A stretch of 64,000 bases of DNA, from positions 1,364,001-1,428,000 of the forward strand of contig OZ345352.1 of assembly GCA_977006965.1 (NCBI GenBank), in the 5' to 3' direction. Positions 9,850 through 21,463 of the stretch are shown one piece after another. The notes below the pieces were generated by a model. That model was not told the DNA's origin and searched no databases. It worked only from the letters and a program-made list of their open reading frames with translations. The stretch comes from Phymatolithon calcareum. Lineage: Eukaryota > Rhodophyta > Florideophyceae > Hapalidiales. Each line of letters opens with the position of its first letter. The first letter of the stretch is position 1. Both the position numbers and the translations under genes were made by a program.

Positions 9850-12345
9850 GTCAGATCTATCTTATGAATGGAAATCAGTAGGGTGACAAGGGTGGGGCTC
9901 GAACCCTGGCCACATTGTGATTGAAGATTCAATACATCGCTTTATATTACTCATACACATTGGCCTGTCTGAATGTTTCTTCCTTGCTCCAAATATGCAA
10001 TAAATACGGACTCTACTTGAGCATCGAGGAAAGTCTCAAATGGCGCATTTGCATATCTCGTAACCGTCTCCTGAGGAGGGAGACAATGTACGGCGAAAGC
10101 TCGCCAGCAGGCATTTCATTAATAATTAAATGTCAGGGCGATGAATCGATGAGACGGGACAGCATTACACTGTTGCGCAGACTACTCTGTTTCCAATTTT
10201 GGGTGGTTCTGTTCGAAGATTTGAGTGAATGGGCCCCAATCCGCACTATGATCAGACTCGAATTATAACCGCACATTATCATAGGGAAATGAATGGTAGC
10301 AGCATATCGTACATATTAATCTCAAGCTCAGAAGGTTTACAAGAAGACATGCAATGTGCAAGGGGTCTTCGTGTGTATGCCGAACGAGATATCAGGTGTT
10401 TAATATTAGTGCAATGTATTGTCTGCTCAGTTTTCTCTATATAGAAACCGCCAAACTTCGCTCGGGATTATGTAAGCAAACAAATTTGTAATCAAGGGCA
10501 CAGACACGTAGTTTGCTGGCCTTGTGAAACTTTGCAGGCCTCACATACCGCAATTACGTGCCAGGCCCGCCAAAAGGTATTTCACTTCTTCAAGCGGAAG
10601 TGGCCTATCTCGTCAAATCCATCTATGTTTGTCATGAAGAGTTAAGCGATTCCTGAAAAGTACATAGTCTCGAGATAAATATACCAGAACATGAACTCAA
10701 ATGACCAAAAGACAACTTCCAATGCGAAGTTGTACTATTTCCGTTGCGCATAACTCCGAATAAAGTGGAAAGAAGGGTGAAATGCTGATACAAATGCTCC
10801 AAGATGAACGATTTCTCTCTGCAGAGACAGAGTGCATTTAGCTCATTTTTTAGACTAGTTCACTTCTTTCTATCATTGCGCCTGTCCTAGTAAAAGATTA
10901 TGCGAATGGGGCATCACACTTCTGGTCCAATGCCAAGTTAATACTTCGCAATGGACTACTGTAGCGTCATTGCGATTATAAACGTTTTCCTAAAGTATAT
11001 GCAGTAATATTCGAAGAGCGCACGCCAAGAGCTTTCCATTATTCTTCTTCCGGTATAATACATTTATCTATTAAAATTATTCCTCCGAGTCAGCGACAAG
11101 AGGGATACGCCATCTCTAGGTGTTAAAAGCAAGATTAAAGAAAATTCCTTAAGGCAAGCACGTTTTCTCAGCTGCATTTTTCCTTTCTTGGATGTAGTGT
11201 TGCTTTGAAAGGAAGACAAAGATTTATTTACATGAGGCAGCTAAGACTGCAGGGTTCGTGCCATTCAACTGAACGCAATCAGAAAAATTTTGAAGAATAC
11301 CAGTGGGCCAATAGTCTTGGTGACAGGCTTTAACAAGCATATATACCAGGAACGTTAAGTATTAAAAGCGTGGAAAGCTGTCGAGGTGGAAGTCTCGATA
11401 ATCCATAAAGCATCCTACAGAAGTCCAGAATTGTTCAAAACATTCATTAAAATTCCGCGAACAATGCACGTACCAAATTTTGGTAAGTGCAAGTTTGCGG
11501 TATTTTTAGAGCTATCTCGCGTATTCAAAAAAAGTGCTGAAGTTTTTCGAAGAGCTACGCTGCCGGCCTTCGCTAAGATCTATTGACGTTCATTTCATTG
11601 GTCTTTTCCTAATATTGACAACCTGAAGAAAATGTTGACTTTTGATTGCGTGAATAACTCACGTCTCGGACTTTACACAACAATTGATTGAATCGTGATG
11701 AGGTCGAGGTATGGTCAGGACGGTTCAAAAAGCACACAGAGTGAATATCTTCACTTGAAAATATTATTCCTTATCCTTATCCTTCTACTTTTTTATTTTT
11801 GAGATCAGGGGTAGGGTTTAGAATTTTTCTCACTTTGCTGCTTTTGCTGAAATGGAGCCGACTGAGTCCGTGGGGCTCGTCAGAAGTGCTTCCCCCAGCG
11901 TCTGCAGATGCGTTGGTAACACTGTGATAAAAATCTCATCTTTCTTCTTGTCTACTTCTCTTAGAGCCATTTATGGCAGGCGGTCAGAGAATTTGTTGGG
12001 CGGACGAATCAGGTCCTTTTAATGCAATGCATTGTTGAGAAAGTGAGGCAATCTAAATGTGTACCAGAATTCTATTTTCGAATTCTGGTTCACCTTTAGA
12101 TTGAATCTATCAAAAAAAGAAATTCGGGCCGCTCTACGATTTCGTCATGTCATAGATGCGTCCAGTGAGCGAGTACTCTAAACATCAGTTCTTGAAGTGT
12201 AACTATCAGGGCAATTAATGAATGTATCAGGGGTCGAAAAAACTTCAGACGGGGGCATTGTGAAGTGCTGACGAAAGCCAGTGAGTTTTGAACTCAACAT
12301 GATGTTGTAGACAAGATGGGATGGCGAGCGATCTTAGAATTGATA
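9850..12345. other. 2.5 kb without a supported gene
   Basis: Only short frames are present. Near 9880-9920 the minus strand has GGTTCGAGCCCC, a B-box-like motif, which may be a decayed tRNA-derived SINE. Near 11893-11937 there is a shard of the CTT-tail retroposon (GCGTCTGCAGATGCGTTGGTAAC). Nothing else was recognised. Confidence 0.4.
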
Positions 12346-14062
12346 GTAGTCATCCAATGAGATAGTAAGAGCTGCTTAGATACCTATATCCGCGATCAAT
12401 AAATCAGAAACATCACCATTTGCACCGGCTTAGATGACCAATTGTTGCCTCTGTCATCCGTCGCTCAGTTAGAAACACACACAGGAACAAGATTTCAATG
12501 AACTATACGTTTCTATCCTGGTTGTTTTTTCTGATAATGGCCAAGGCATGCCATATAAGTACAGAGCAGGGCAACGTCAGAGGAGAATCTGGTGGAGACT
12601 CACAGCGGTGCTGACGTTGCAGCTATTATGAACCGACTTTCCTCACGTTGGGACACATGGTACCTTCTCAATAAACTCACAAGAGCTCTTGTTGGGATAT
12701 GATTACGAATTAAGAACATTTTGAATAGCCAGAGGAGTTTAGCTTCGAGAATATCGCAAGAGCTGTCCATTTTCTTCAAGGTGAGGCTTTTTGAGCTCAC
12801 AAAATAATATAACCAAATATCCTTCTCAATAAATCCACTTAACTACGAAGAGGAGTGCAGAACGGTAGATTTTTATTTAAAAGTTTGTAACGCATCTTTT
12901 TTTCACATGGGGCAACGTTTTCGTTTGCCAAGAAAATTCGGCTTTATTCAGTCTTATGGTTGGCGTTCCACGGTTCGGTGGTCTACAAAAATCCACCACT
13001 GGTTCCCTGAGGAGCATATCTTCCGTTGAGGAATGCAAGATATGTCCAATTGGAAAGATTGTTCTTAAAAGCTCCTCAGTGTTACGTATGTAAGGGCAAT
13101 GCTTCATTAGTTGCAGAATAGGTTAAAACAGCTCTTTTCTTGTGCTTCGCCGTCGTGCTAGACCTCCAGCTTGTACGAGATTACTAAGGCCTAGGTTCAA
13201 ACTTCGTGGGCTGCCTTCAGTGCAGGAATTCTTCATTCTCCATCCGCTCAATGAGGGTCTTGCAAATTAGTCGGAGCTCATGCAATATTTCTACTGTTTC
13301 CGGTCTGTTTTCTCATTCGAGATAGTAGCATGTAAGCTTGGGTTCAAAAGTCGCGATATGCTTGTGGTAGACACCTGCGGAAATTTACCACATGTATACT
13401 GCCGCACGAGCTGCCTGTGTTTTACGTTGGGGAACCTTAGGATTGCGAGCCATTACCTTATCCTGTCATGATGAGTCTTCCTTTTTCGCTTCGAGTCAAG
13501 GAGATCTCCTTCCATGGACATAAAATTTGATCTACGGTTTCCGGACGCAGGATTGTTTGGATATGATTTACAGCTCTTCGAAGCTGCTCCATCGTCCCCA
13601 TCGAGGCGATAAATTTCCATGTCAATTGCCATTCATTGATGTTTCAGCTTCCAAGCAGTTTATCTAAATACATACGTTTCTTCGCCCTTGTCCTTCTCAA
13701 CATTTTGAAGGACCAGATTTCTCGACGGTGCGGGTCAGCTACGATCCGACAAAGGAGGCGGGGTCTGTCCGTCCTTCTTCGCGCCAGAAACCCGAAAGCT
13801 TGGTTGAAGAACGTTAATTCTATCTCTTTTATGTCATTTTGTAAGTTTCCATCCAGACCCTTAAGTAAATTGCGAACTCGCAGCGTGGCTGTACAATGAC
13901 TTTTCCTGAATGAATTTATAGATGCTTAGGTCTTTCTTGAAACCTCCTTGTGTTCGCAGCTCGAATAATCGTATGCCCCGATTGTGCGCAAAACTATCTT
14001 TGTAACATGCTTAAGCAAGGGATTTATGTTAAAAATAATTTATCAAATGATCTAGCGACCTG

Positions 14063-14076
14063 TTCGGAGCTTCCGA
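14063..14076 (-). promoter_or_regulatory. Conserved 3' UTR palindrome of Asp-rich gene 1
   Basis: On the coding strand this reads TCGGAAGCTCCGAA, 20 nt after the stop codon. It can fold as TCGGA-AGC-TCCGA. The same sequence occurs 3' of all four family members (21464, 29457, 35664) even though the surrounding UTRs differ. Confidence 0.6.
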
Positions 14077-14096
14077 GAGCCCTCATGCTTAAGTCA

Positions 14097-15032
14097 TTAA
14101 TCGTCTTTCTTGTCCTCATCGTTGTCGTCATCATCATCATCGTCGTCTTCGCCGTCGTCCTTGTCATCGTCATCCTTATCGTCGTTGTCCTTCCCGTCGT
14201 CGTCCTTATCGTCGTCGTTCTTATCGTCGTCGTCCTTACCGTCGTCATCCTTATCGTCGTCATCCTTATCATCGTCATCATCGCCGTCGTTCTTCCGAGT
14301 CACAGAACGAAGTTTCTTCTGGAGGAGAGAACGGGACGACTTCTTGATGAAGCGGTCTGTCTTGTCGTCATCATCATCGTCATTGTCGTCGTCCTTATCG
14401 TCATCGTCCTTGTCGTCGTCATCCTTATCGTCATCGTCCTTGCAGTCATCGTCCTTATCGTCGTCATTCTTATCATCATCATCATCGCCGTCGCTGTCCC
14501 GAGTCACAGAACGAAGTTTCTTCTGACGGAGAGAACGGGACGACTTCTTGATGAAGCGGCCAGTATCGTTCTCATCATCATCCTCATTGTCGTCGTCCTT
14601 ATCGTCATCGTCCTTGTCGTCGTCATCCTTATCGTCATCGTCCTTGCAGTCATCGTCCATATCGTCGTCATCCTTATCATCATCATCATCGACGTCGCTG
14701 TCCCGAGTCACAGAACGAAGTTTCTTCTGACGGAGAGAGCGGGACGACTTCTTGATGAAGCGGCCAGTATCGTTCTCATCTTCATCCTCATTGTCGTCGT
14801 CCTTATCGTCATCGTCCTTGTTCTCGTCATTCTTATCATCGTCTTCCTCCTTGTGATCATCATCGCCATCGCGACGAATCGATTTCAGGGTCGGTGATGT
14901 CCCCTGGACTGCCGCGGAAGCCACCCGTCTCAAACTAGCTTTGGAAGAGACATCGGAAGACGGTAGCACAGCGCAAAGTGCAAGCGAGAGGAGTGCCAGA
15001 AGAGCAAAGATGGAGAGGGAAAGACGTGCCAT
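14097..15032 (-). CDS. Secreted Asp/Lys-rich protein with cationic modules, copy 1
   Basis: 311 aa. It starts with a clear signal peptide (MARLSLSIFALLALLSLALCA, probable cut before VLPSS), then a Ser/Ala/Arg-rich pre-region ending LKSIRRDG. Next come four long runs of Asp with regular Lys (KDDDDKDDDD type). Between the runs are three copies of a basic module, RFIKKSSRSLRQKKLRSVTR, each preceded by T-D/G. The C-terminus is DEDKKDD. Asp runs are usually read as metal- or Ca-binding; dibasic sites (KK, RR) could be processing points. No known family is recognised. TATA box and 3' palindrome are shared with paralogs. The opposite strand is also open but only as a Val/Ile shadow. The frame is intact, so this is the best candidate for a functional member. 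Confidence 0.75.
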   Translation of the reverse strand: MARLSLSIFALLALLSLALCAVLPSSDVSSKASLRRVASAAVQGTSPTLKSIRRDGDDDHKEEDDDKNDENKDDDDKDDDNEDEDENDTGRFIKKSSRSLRQKKLRSVTRDSDVDDDDDKDDDDMDDDCKDDDDKDDDDKDDDDKDDDNEDDDENDTGRFIKKSSRSLRQKKLRSVTRDSDGDDDDDKNDDDKDDDCKDDDDKDDDDKDDDDKDDDNDDDDDDKTDRFIKKSSRSLLQKKLRSVTRKNDGDDDDDKDDDDKDDDGKDDDDKNDDDKDDDGKDNDDKDDDDKDDGEDDDDDDDDNDEDKKDD

Positions 15033-15109
15033 CGTGGTAGTACTAAGTAGAAAGAGCGTTAGAAGGGAGTGACTGTGGATTGAAGGCTGAGGGATGGAAG
15101 AATCTTTAG

Positions 15110-15140
15110 GACGCCTTCAAGGAGAGGGGCTTTTATAGCA
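15110..15140 (-). promoter_or_regulatory. Core promoter of Asp-rich gene 1
   Basis: TATAAAAG at 15137-15130 followed by CCCCTCTCCTT, 98 nt upstream of the ATG. The same TATA plus CCCTCTCCT arrangement precedes the other three family members at a similar distance (90-99 nt). Confidence 0.65.
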
Positions 15141-18044
15141 ATAGGCTGCGAATGTAATTGCAAATCGGATGGATCTGCGTCCTGCGAATAGAAATGGAAT
15201 GAGAGAACAGCGTGTTCCAGTGCTGTTTGAGTGTCATCAGGATTCTCTAGAGCATTTCCCTATTTTTGAAAGATTATTCCGGCTAGAAATAGGCCTTTTT
15301 TATTCCGCTGAGGGGCGTCCGATTGTCTATTTGTCTGCAGAATGTCTTCTTTTTCTAAGAGTGTTCGCATTGGAGTAGCATACAAGAGCAGTCAGCGTCA
15401 TGACGAAAGGGCATTGTTCTGTTTACTGTAAAACGCATAAGCATAAGCATGATTGTTTTCCCTCTTCTTCGAAAAAAAATACTACAATGCGAAGAAATGA
15501 CTTCTTTTTTATTTCCTAAGGATATTTAGGCGCAGTGCATGCGTAATGATATTGACAAGGCAGTCCCTAACTTGAACCCCTCCCACTTCAATTACGTCAC
15601 AGATGCAAGCAAATTGAGTGCACTCCTATCAAAGACTATCGCTGGTTATTTAGAATATTCCGCTCCCAATAACTCCTATTGACATCTTGCTGCCTTAGAA
15701 AATGCTATCCCTTGCCCACCTGGAAATGAATACACCAGAGCGGAAAGGTTACAGCGCATTGCGGCGCTACTTTGGTGTTGGCGTGCGCGGGCGTTAAGGG
15801 CTTCTAAAATAAAAACATATAATTTCCCCACTACCTCAGAGTATATTATAAGCCCAAATAAGTCCTTATTCATAAAAAGCACTGTTGAGCTTCAGGTGAA
15901 CAGAGAAATGTATAGTTTCTATTTTTTCTAGACGTTGAAATAGTAGGAAAATTAACCATGAGACCTGCTATTTCCTCCTCTATTCATGTACAGAAAAAAT
16001 ATTCATATCTCCCAAGAGACTTTACGCTTTTGTAGAGCAATGACTTGATCATCAGAATGTCTACGGCCTCAATAGGGCGCAAAGGTGATACAGGTTTCAA
16101 AACATGTTATGTTACCAAAAATGAGAGATAGGATATAACTGGAATGTATCATGCATGTATGTATCCCAATTATATCTTATATCTCATTCTTAGGAAGATA
16201 ACATGCTTTGAACTTGTATGCGCCGTCTTGCGGACGTAGACATTCTAAGGTACCACTTTCGTACTATGCAAGGAGGCTGTTTTCTGACAGCCTACAGGGT
16301 ATCCGACTGGAGCAAGTCTTCCAAGGGCAGAGCTAGAATCAAAGGCCGCAGGTCATTTAGTGCTGTGTGTATTCTTCCGCTTAGCTTACCACAGGGATTT
16401 TTCCGCTTTCTCATTTAGAACCTATGTATGCTGCCCATACTTCAATCCATGGGAACGCTGGAGTGCTGGACTCATGAGGTTTACAGCTCCACCAAGTTTT
16501 GTCACTGGTTCACACAACTTTCCTCTGGTCTCTTCTACGGCAGTAAATACATTGCTGCTGGGTCAGGGATGCAGGACGCTGTCCCATGGCAGTCCGTTCT
16601 TCTTACTGTAATCAAAATGTATCATCTCACAACTCATACGTGGAACAGGGAAATGGGGTAAAGTTGTGGCTAGCTATACTGCACCTTAAGACTCACATTT
16701 TATGTGGACGGCTATCGTCATTAACGGGCTCACATATGAGCGCAGTGTACTTTCTTCTAATCCATGCAGTGCAGTCGTGCTCAGAACACCCTTCGCTGGC
16801 TTAAACAATGCGCAGTGGTTAAATCATTTTCCTCGAACTGACGTGCCTTGTAGATTCTTGGCGAAATCGTTTTCCTCAACCACACGTTTATATGACACTC
16901 GATAACATATGGAAACCACCGTGCTCCTGTGTATCGTTCCACAGTTTCTGCTATATCAAAAAATGCATACGTATGTTAACGTTGACATCCTAGCGAACGG
17001 TGTATACATTTAAGATCCTCCTCGAATTAAAGCAAAAATTATTCTACCGCGGAATTTTTCAAGTGAAGGGCCGTTCTTACAAATTGTTTTTTCCGTTTAC
17101 ATCAAAAATAGGAATGTCATTGTCTATGACAGAAGTGAATGTACAAGTGGACACTATCTCCATGTAAATCGAATAAAGCACATAACATGAGCTTCATATC
17201 GACTCTCACCATTGACAGAGTAAATAGACATAAAAGCTACGCATTTGAGTTGGCTCTGGACGAGTTCGACCTTTTCGAGCAGGATGAAGTGTAGGATGTC
17301 CAAGAACAATATCATTAAACAATAAGAAGCCGGCCCTTCATAATCCATAGAGTTACCTCCACAAGTATGCGCTTTCTTCGTCCTCGGTTACAAGCGAGTC
17401 ACATACATGGCTGAACTACGCGGAGAAGGTTTCAATGCATGATATGCTGTCAAGAATAAGAGGAGATGTGATGCAACGCTTCTAGATTCCATGTTCTAGA
17501 GAGGAGAGCTTACGGTGACACGTCGTAATGCGAGACCACACAAGTGCGCTCGGTGCTTAAATCTGTGCTTAAGAAAGGAAGACATTGGAAACTTATGCCC
17601 TCGAAACGGTGGGAGACCCAATAGGGGAAAAAGCAAAAATTGATGAATGAATGATAATCGATACAACAGTCCATGGTAAAATGAACGCACAAAGATAAAT
17701 TGGAAGTATACTTGGCTTATATTTCCTTGATTTTTGGAGAAAACATTGATGGTGAAAAGAGCAGTATTGTGGACCTGAAGAAATGCCACTTCCTTCTACG
17801 GGCTTATTTCTATATCAATATCTAGTGCTCCACAACTTAAAATTTAAGTTGTTCATTTAATGAAATATCCATTTCATCTTCTTTTTGCGGTCAGCTTGAG
17901 GCTTCTCGCTAAGCGCTATAGTTCTATTTGCAACAATGGCCGCATTACGCCTCACAAGTTATTGGCTCAATCACTTGGGTTTGCAAAGGGCCACATGGGC
18001 CACACGACAATCCTGTCTCATTTCATGCGTCAGCATTTTCCTTG

Positions 18045-19070
18045 AAGCAATATATAACATGAATGTATCCCGCGTGGAATCTTGTAAATGAAACGGGGAC
18101 GGTGATGCATGAGCGGTCATTCAATTGGCTACGAGCATTAACTCAGTATGATATACTAAATGGAGGAGACTGGAGGTTACGGGAAACGTCGACTTTATCG
18201 ATATTGACAAAAGCCGGATGTAGGATAATCAAATTACTGTTGAAATGCATGGGACATCACACTCTCACGTGATGATTCTCACCGTTTCGGTTTAGCGCGT
18301 AATTGGAAACAAAAACTGGGATAATCATGACAGGTGTTTAAGTATTTGATCATACTCAGGTAGTCCACCACATACGAATTCTGATTTGAAGCAATAATTT
18401 TCAAATGTACGTAACTGGTAATGCAAGCGAAAACACAGTGACTGCCTCGCCGGGGCAATTGAAAAGCAATACTTTGACGCCATGCCATGCTCTCTTTTCT
18501 TATTCGTTGTACAATTTTCTTCAACTTTCTGTTAGGACTATTGTCAAGGTAGAATGTAAACCAAAAATAGTTGAAGTATGAAGTCATCATGCCACAAAAA
18601 TTTGAACAAAAAAATTCAAAAAAACGCTGGATTCGCAAGGCAAGCGTTTTTTTGCATATAACATCAATTAGAGATAAATGATTAGTTTTGCAAAAAAATG
18701 ATATCGTCGTGTTGCTTCTATTCTTCTCATTGTCATCGTTTCAATGCATCAGTTATTTCACGAAATACGAGTCGGGACTTTAGAGTGCATTTCTTCGAAC
18801 TAAAGCGCTGCTCAGTGAAATATGAAGTGCAACTGATACGCTTCTGGTTTTTGTTTTTACAGTGCACGAAACCATAGTGGCTCTGACCGTCGTAGTCTAC
18901 AACGCGAATACAGTTAAGAATAAGATTGGATTTTTTACTCAGAGACAATGTTATTGTGTAATATTATTACATAGATAAACACGATGATCGAGGTCCTATT
19001 TGCAACCCAGAATTGCCAGTCAAAAATAGAGAAAAAGGTCAAAGGAAAGCTGGCTGCGAAAGCTGGTTGC
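18045..19070. other. About 1 kb without a supported gene
   Basis: AT-rich. The longest frame (18279-18638, minus) starts at TTG and is low-complexity without motifs. Nothing supportable was seen. Confidence 0.3.
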
Positions 19071-19074
19071 GTAA

Positions 19075-20900
19075 TTTAGAGGATTTATTGAGAAGGTACC
19101 ATGTGTCCCAACTTGCGGAAAGTCGGCACCTTTCTAATCGCATTATACTAGCATTAAGCTTTGTCAGTTACCTTATTCAGAATTGTATAGTATCACGTCA
19201 ATGGCTCGCGCCACTTCATTCTCTTCGGTTGGGGTCCATGTGGGCTTCTTCAGGGTTCTGCTGAGCGTACCAATTGCCCATGCTCCTTGCCTACCCATTT
19301 CTTCAATCAGCTTCGTTGGGTTCCTAGGGAAGTGTCCTAAAAACCATCTTGCGCAAAGAATTCTGTGTCTGCTTTCTTTCATCCTCATTGCGTGGTGGAA
19401 GACCCTTCTTGAAAAATGTTATTTTTCTTGCCCGGCGTTCTTCTTGTTTCAACCAGACTCGTCGGAGGCTAGGCTTTTCTTGAGGGTCAGCTGCTGTGTT
19501 CGCTTCTCGGATGCAGTCAAGTGTTTTGAGTTCGCGCTCTGGCCCGGCATCATCGGTCTCTTCTACTACCTTGCCCAATCTTCGTCTTAACTTGGAGTGT
19601 AGGTGTTGTCGGCGGAACTCCCACGGCTATATTTGACAAAGCTTCATTATTCTTCTCCAGTGCCGCGCTGTCCATTTGCCGAACAGTATCGTTGCCATGT
19701 CCTTCTGTATTTGCAGTGCTGCTGTCGATACGCGAATTGTATCAGGTATTATGTGTGCAGCGTGCTCATACACTGGTCTGATAAAGGCTTTAAAGAGCCT
19801 GATATTCATTTCAGTGCTGTACCCTCTCCTTGTCATGCCTAGGGAGCTCATGAGTCGCACCTTAGCGCTTGCACTTTTGAATCGCTCCAGAAGCTGTCGT
19901 CACGGATTCCGTTCTCATCAATAGAAGTACCGAGGTATTTTGCTGGGCGCCTTATTTGGACTTCCTCGTTCGCCAACAGAAGCGCTCTTTTGGTTCTCTT
20001 CTTGGGAAGCATGACTGAGCACTTTCGGATCGACCAAGTCATTCGATACATACATGCCCATTCTGTGCATTTATTGAGCATCTCTTGGAGCTCGTCTTCG
20101 TGTCTTGCCATTAGTATGACGTCGTCCGCAAACATATTTAGACGGAGATTAGCACTAGAATCGTTGAAGTTCAGAGCGGTTACCCTCTCTGCTAAGGTGT
20201 CCATAAGGATGTTAAACAGTGTTGGGCTGATGGGGGATCCTTGGGGGACTCCGCGCTTGCTTATTCCTAGCGTTCTTTTCTTATCGTTCATAACCGTGAA
20301 GTGAGTCCTCTGCAGAGAGAGGGAGGCTAGTGCTGCAACATTTGCTGATAGCCTGAGATCGATTTCTCGCATTAACTCTTCTCTTGGGACTCGGTCATAT
20401 GCTGACTTCAAGTCGAGAACGGCTTTCGTGTTCCTTCGTTGTCTTACGGCTGCTGTGTAGCGGAGAAGGGCTCTTTCCGTGCCTTTGCGTGGCTGAAATC
20501 CCATTTGTGATCTGTTGAATGCGTATTCCTTCCGGATCAGTTTATCCACTCCTGATTCAAATATTTTGCGAGCGTGTGATAATAGTGAGATCGGCCTGTA
20601 GCTTTCTTGGGAGCTTGGGTCTCCTTTCTTGAATATCGGGACCACCAGCGCATTATTCCAATCGTCAGGCCAGCAACCGAGCTGTCCAGCCTTTGTGATC
20701 GTAGCTAGTAGAAAGTTGTAACTTTCTTCTGGCGTTAGTAGCAGTGCTTCAGAGAAGATACCGTTCGGGCCAGCTGCTTTTTGCCTCGGAGCACGTAGGA
20801 GGGCCTTTTTGAGCTCTCGCTTTAGTGCTCGGCGAAAGCTGGTTTCGAAAACCGCATCTCTAAAGCATACTGTTCTCTCCTTGAATTTCCATTTGCCAAG
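19075..20900 (-). mobile_element. LINE of a second family, 5'-truncated and frameshifted
   Basis: The minus strand encodes a non-LTR reverse transcriptase distinct from that at 4617-6745. It shows RAPRQKAAGPNGIFSEAL, IFKKGDPSSQESYRPISLLSH, MGFQPRKGTERALL, AVLDLKSAYDRVPREEL, RGVPQGSPISPTLFNILMDT and NMFADDVILMARHEDELQEML. The continuous part is 19848-20645; a frameshift near 19870 moves the thumb region to another frame (19627-19860), and two more shifts follow before the C-terminus at 19173. The 3' end is TGGGACACATGGTACCTTCTCAATAAATCC. Short copies of this tail occur at 46771-46840 and 61622-61664. Missing 5' half and multiple shifts mean it is dead. Confidence 0.88.
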
Positions 20901-20939
20901 CGCAGGGTTCTTCGGATAGTATTAACATTCGCAACAGAA

Positions 20940-20962
20940 TGGAATAAATGTCCCTCTCCTCG
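20940..20962 (+). promoter_or_regulatory. Core promoter of Asp-rich gene 2
   Basis: AATAAATG followed by TCCCTCTCCTCGA, about 99-106 nt upstream of the ATG. It aligns with the 34870 promoter (TATAAATGTCTCTCTCCTCGA). The first T of the TATA box is changed to A here. Confidence 0.5.
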
Positions 20963-21048
20963 ACCAAATCCTAACAATTCTTCCAATTCACAGCCTTCCA
21001 TCCACGCTCACTTGTCTGAACACGAACTTCCTTCTCGGAACCGTCACG

Positions 21049-21429
21049 ATGGCGCGCCTATCTCTCTCCATCTTCGCTCTCCTGGCTCTTTCTGCTTTGC
21101 TAACTTCTTCCCATTTTTCTTCGAAACCTAGTTTGACACGTATGGCTTCTCCAGCAGTAAAGACGACGTCGCCGACCCTGACATCGATCAATCGCGTTGA
21201 AGACGATGATGGCAAGAAAAACGATGAGAAAGAGGAAGTCGAGAAGGAAGACGACGAGAAGGAGGACGACAATAAGGAAGACGACATTGAAGATGAGGAC
21301 GAGACTGACCGCTTCCTTAATAAGACGTCCCGTACTTTTCTCCAAAAGAAACTTAATTCCGTGCTTCGAGATGACGACGATAACGAGGAGAACGACGACG
21401 ATGATGGTGATGATAAGAAGGACGATTAA
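21049..21429 (+). CDS. Secreted Asp/Glu/Lys-rich protein, short member (copy 2)
   Basis: 126 aa with a signal peptide (MARLSLSIFALLALSALL), a Ser/Thr/Pro pre-region, one mixed Glu/Asp/Lys block, one cationic module (DRFLNKTSRTFLQKKLNSVL), and a second acidic block ending GDDKKDD. The order of parts matches copy 1 but with only one module, so the module-plus-acid unit varies in number between paralogs. Acidic residues here include many Glu, unlike the almost pure Asp of copies 1 and 3. The frame is intact. Promoter and 3' palindrome are conserved with the other copies. The function is unknown. Confidence 0.72.
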   Translation: MARLSLSIFALLALSALLTSSHFSSKPSLTRMASPAVKTTSPTLTSINRVEDDDGKKNDEKEEVEKEDDEKEDDNKEDDIEDEDETDRFLNKTSRTFLQKKLNSVLRDDDDNEENDDDDGDDKKDD

Positions 21430-21463
21430 CTTCTTGTGGAAGACGTTTATCTCACAAGGGCAG

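Larger units (their letters stand above)
12350..18044 (+). repeat. Segmental duplication, copy A
   Basis: It aligns in direct orientation with 27687-33229 over nearly its full length: the same LINE tails near 12.65-12.85 kb, the same non-coding blocks at 13.1-13.9 kb, the Asp-rich gene, its promoter, and the flanks to about 18.0 kb. Copy A holds 16660-17220, which copy B lacks; copy B has a foldback element and a dispersed repeat there instead. The copies differ by many substitutions and small indels, so the event is not very recent. Confidence 0.85.

Noticed and set aside
9880-9925. tRNA gene on the minus strand
   Set aside because: Only a T-arm-like GGTTCGAGCCCC is visible; the T stem is mismatched and no A box or acceptor stem was found.
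14100-14300. FLAG-like DDDDK tags suggesting vector contamination
   Set aside because: The pattern spans hundreds of codons with variable units and has three genomic paralogs, so it is natural.
13950-14897. Long plus-strand frame of Val/Ile/Leu repeats resembling a membrane protein
   Set aside because: It is the exact antisense of the Asp/Lys repeat gene: GAT/GAC codons read backwards give Val and Ile. Promoter, signal peptide and 3' motif all support the minus strand. The same applies to 29466-30188 and to the minus frame at 35054-35608.
18279-18638. 119-aa minus-strand frame
   Set aside because: Non-ATG start, low-complexity AT-rich composition and no motifs.
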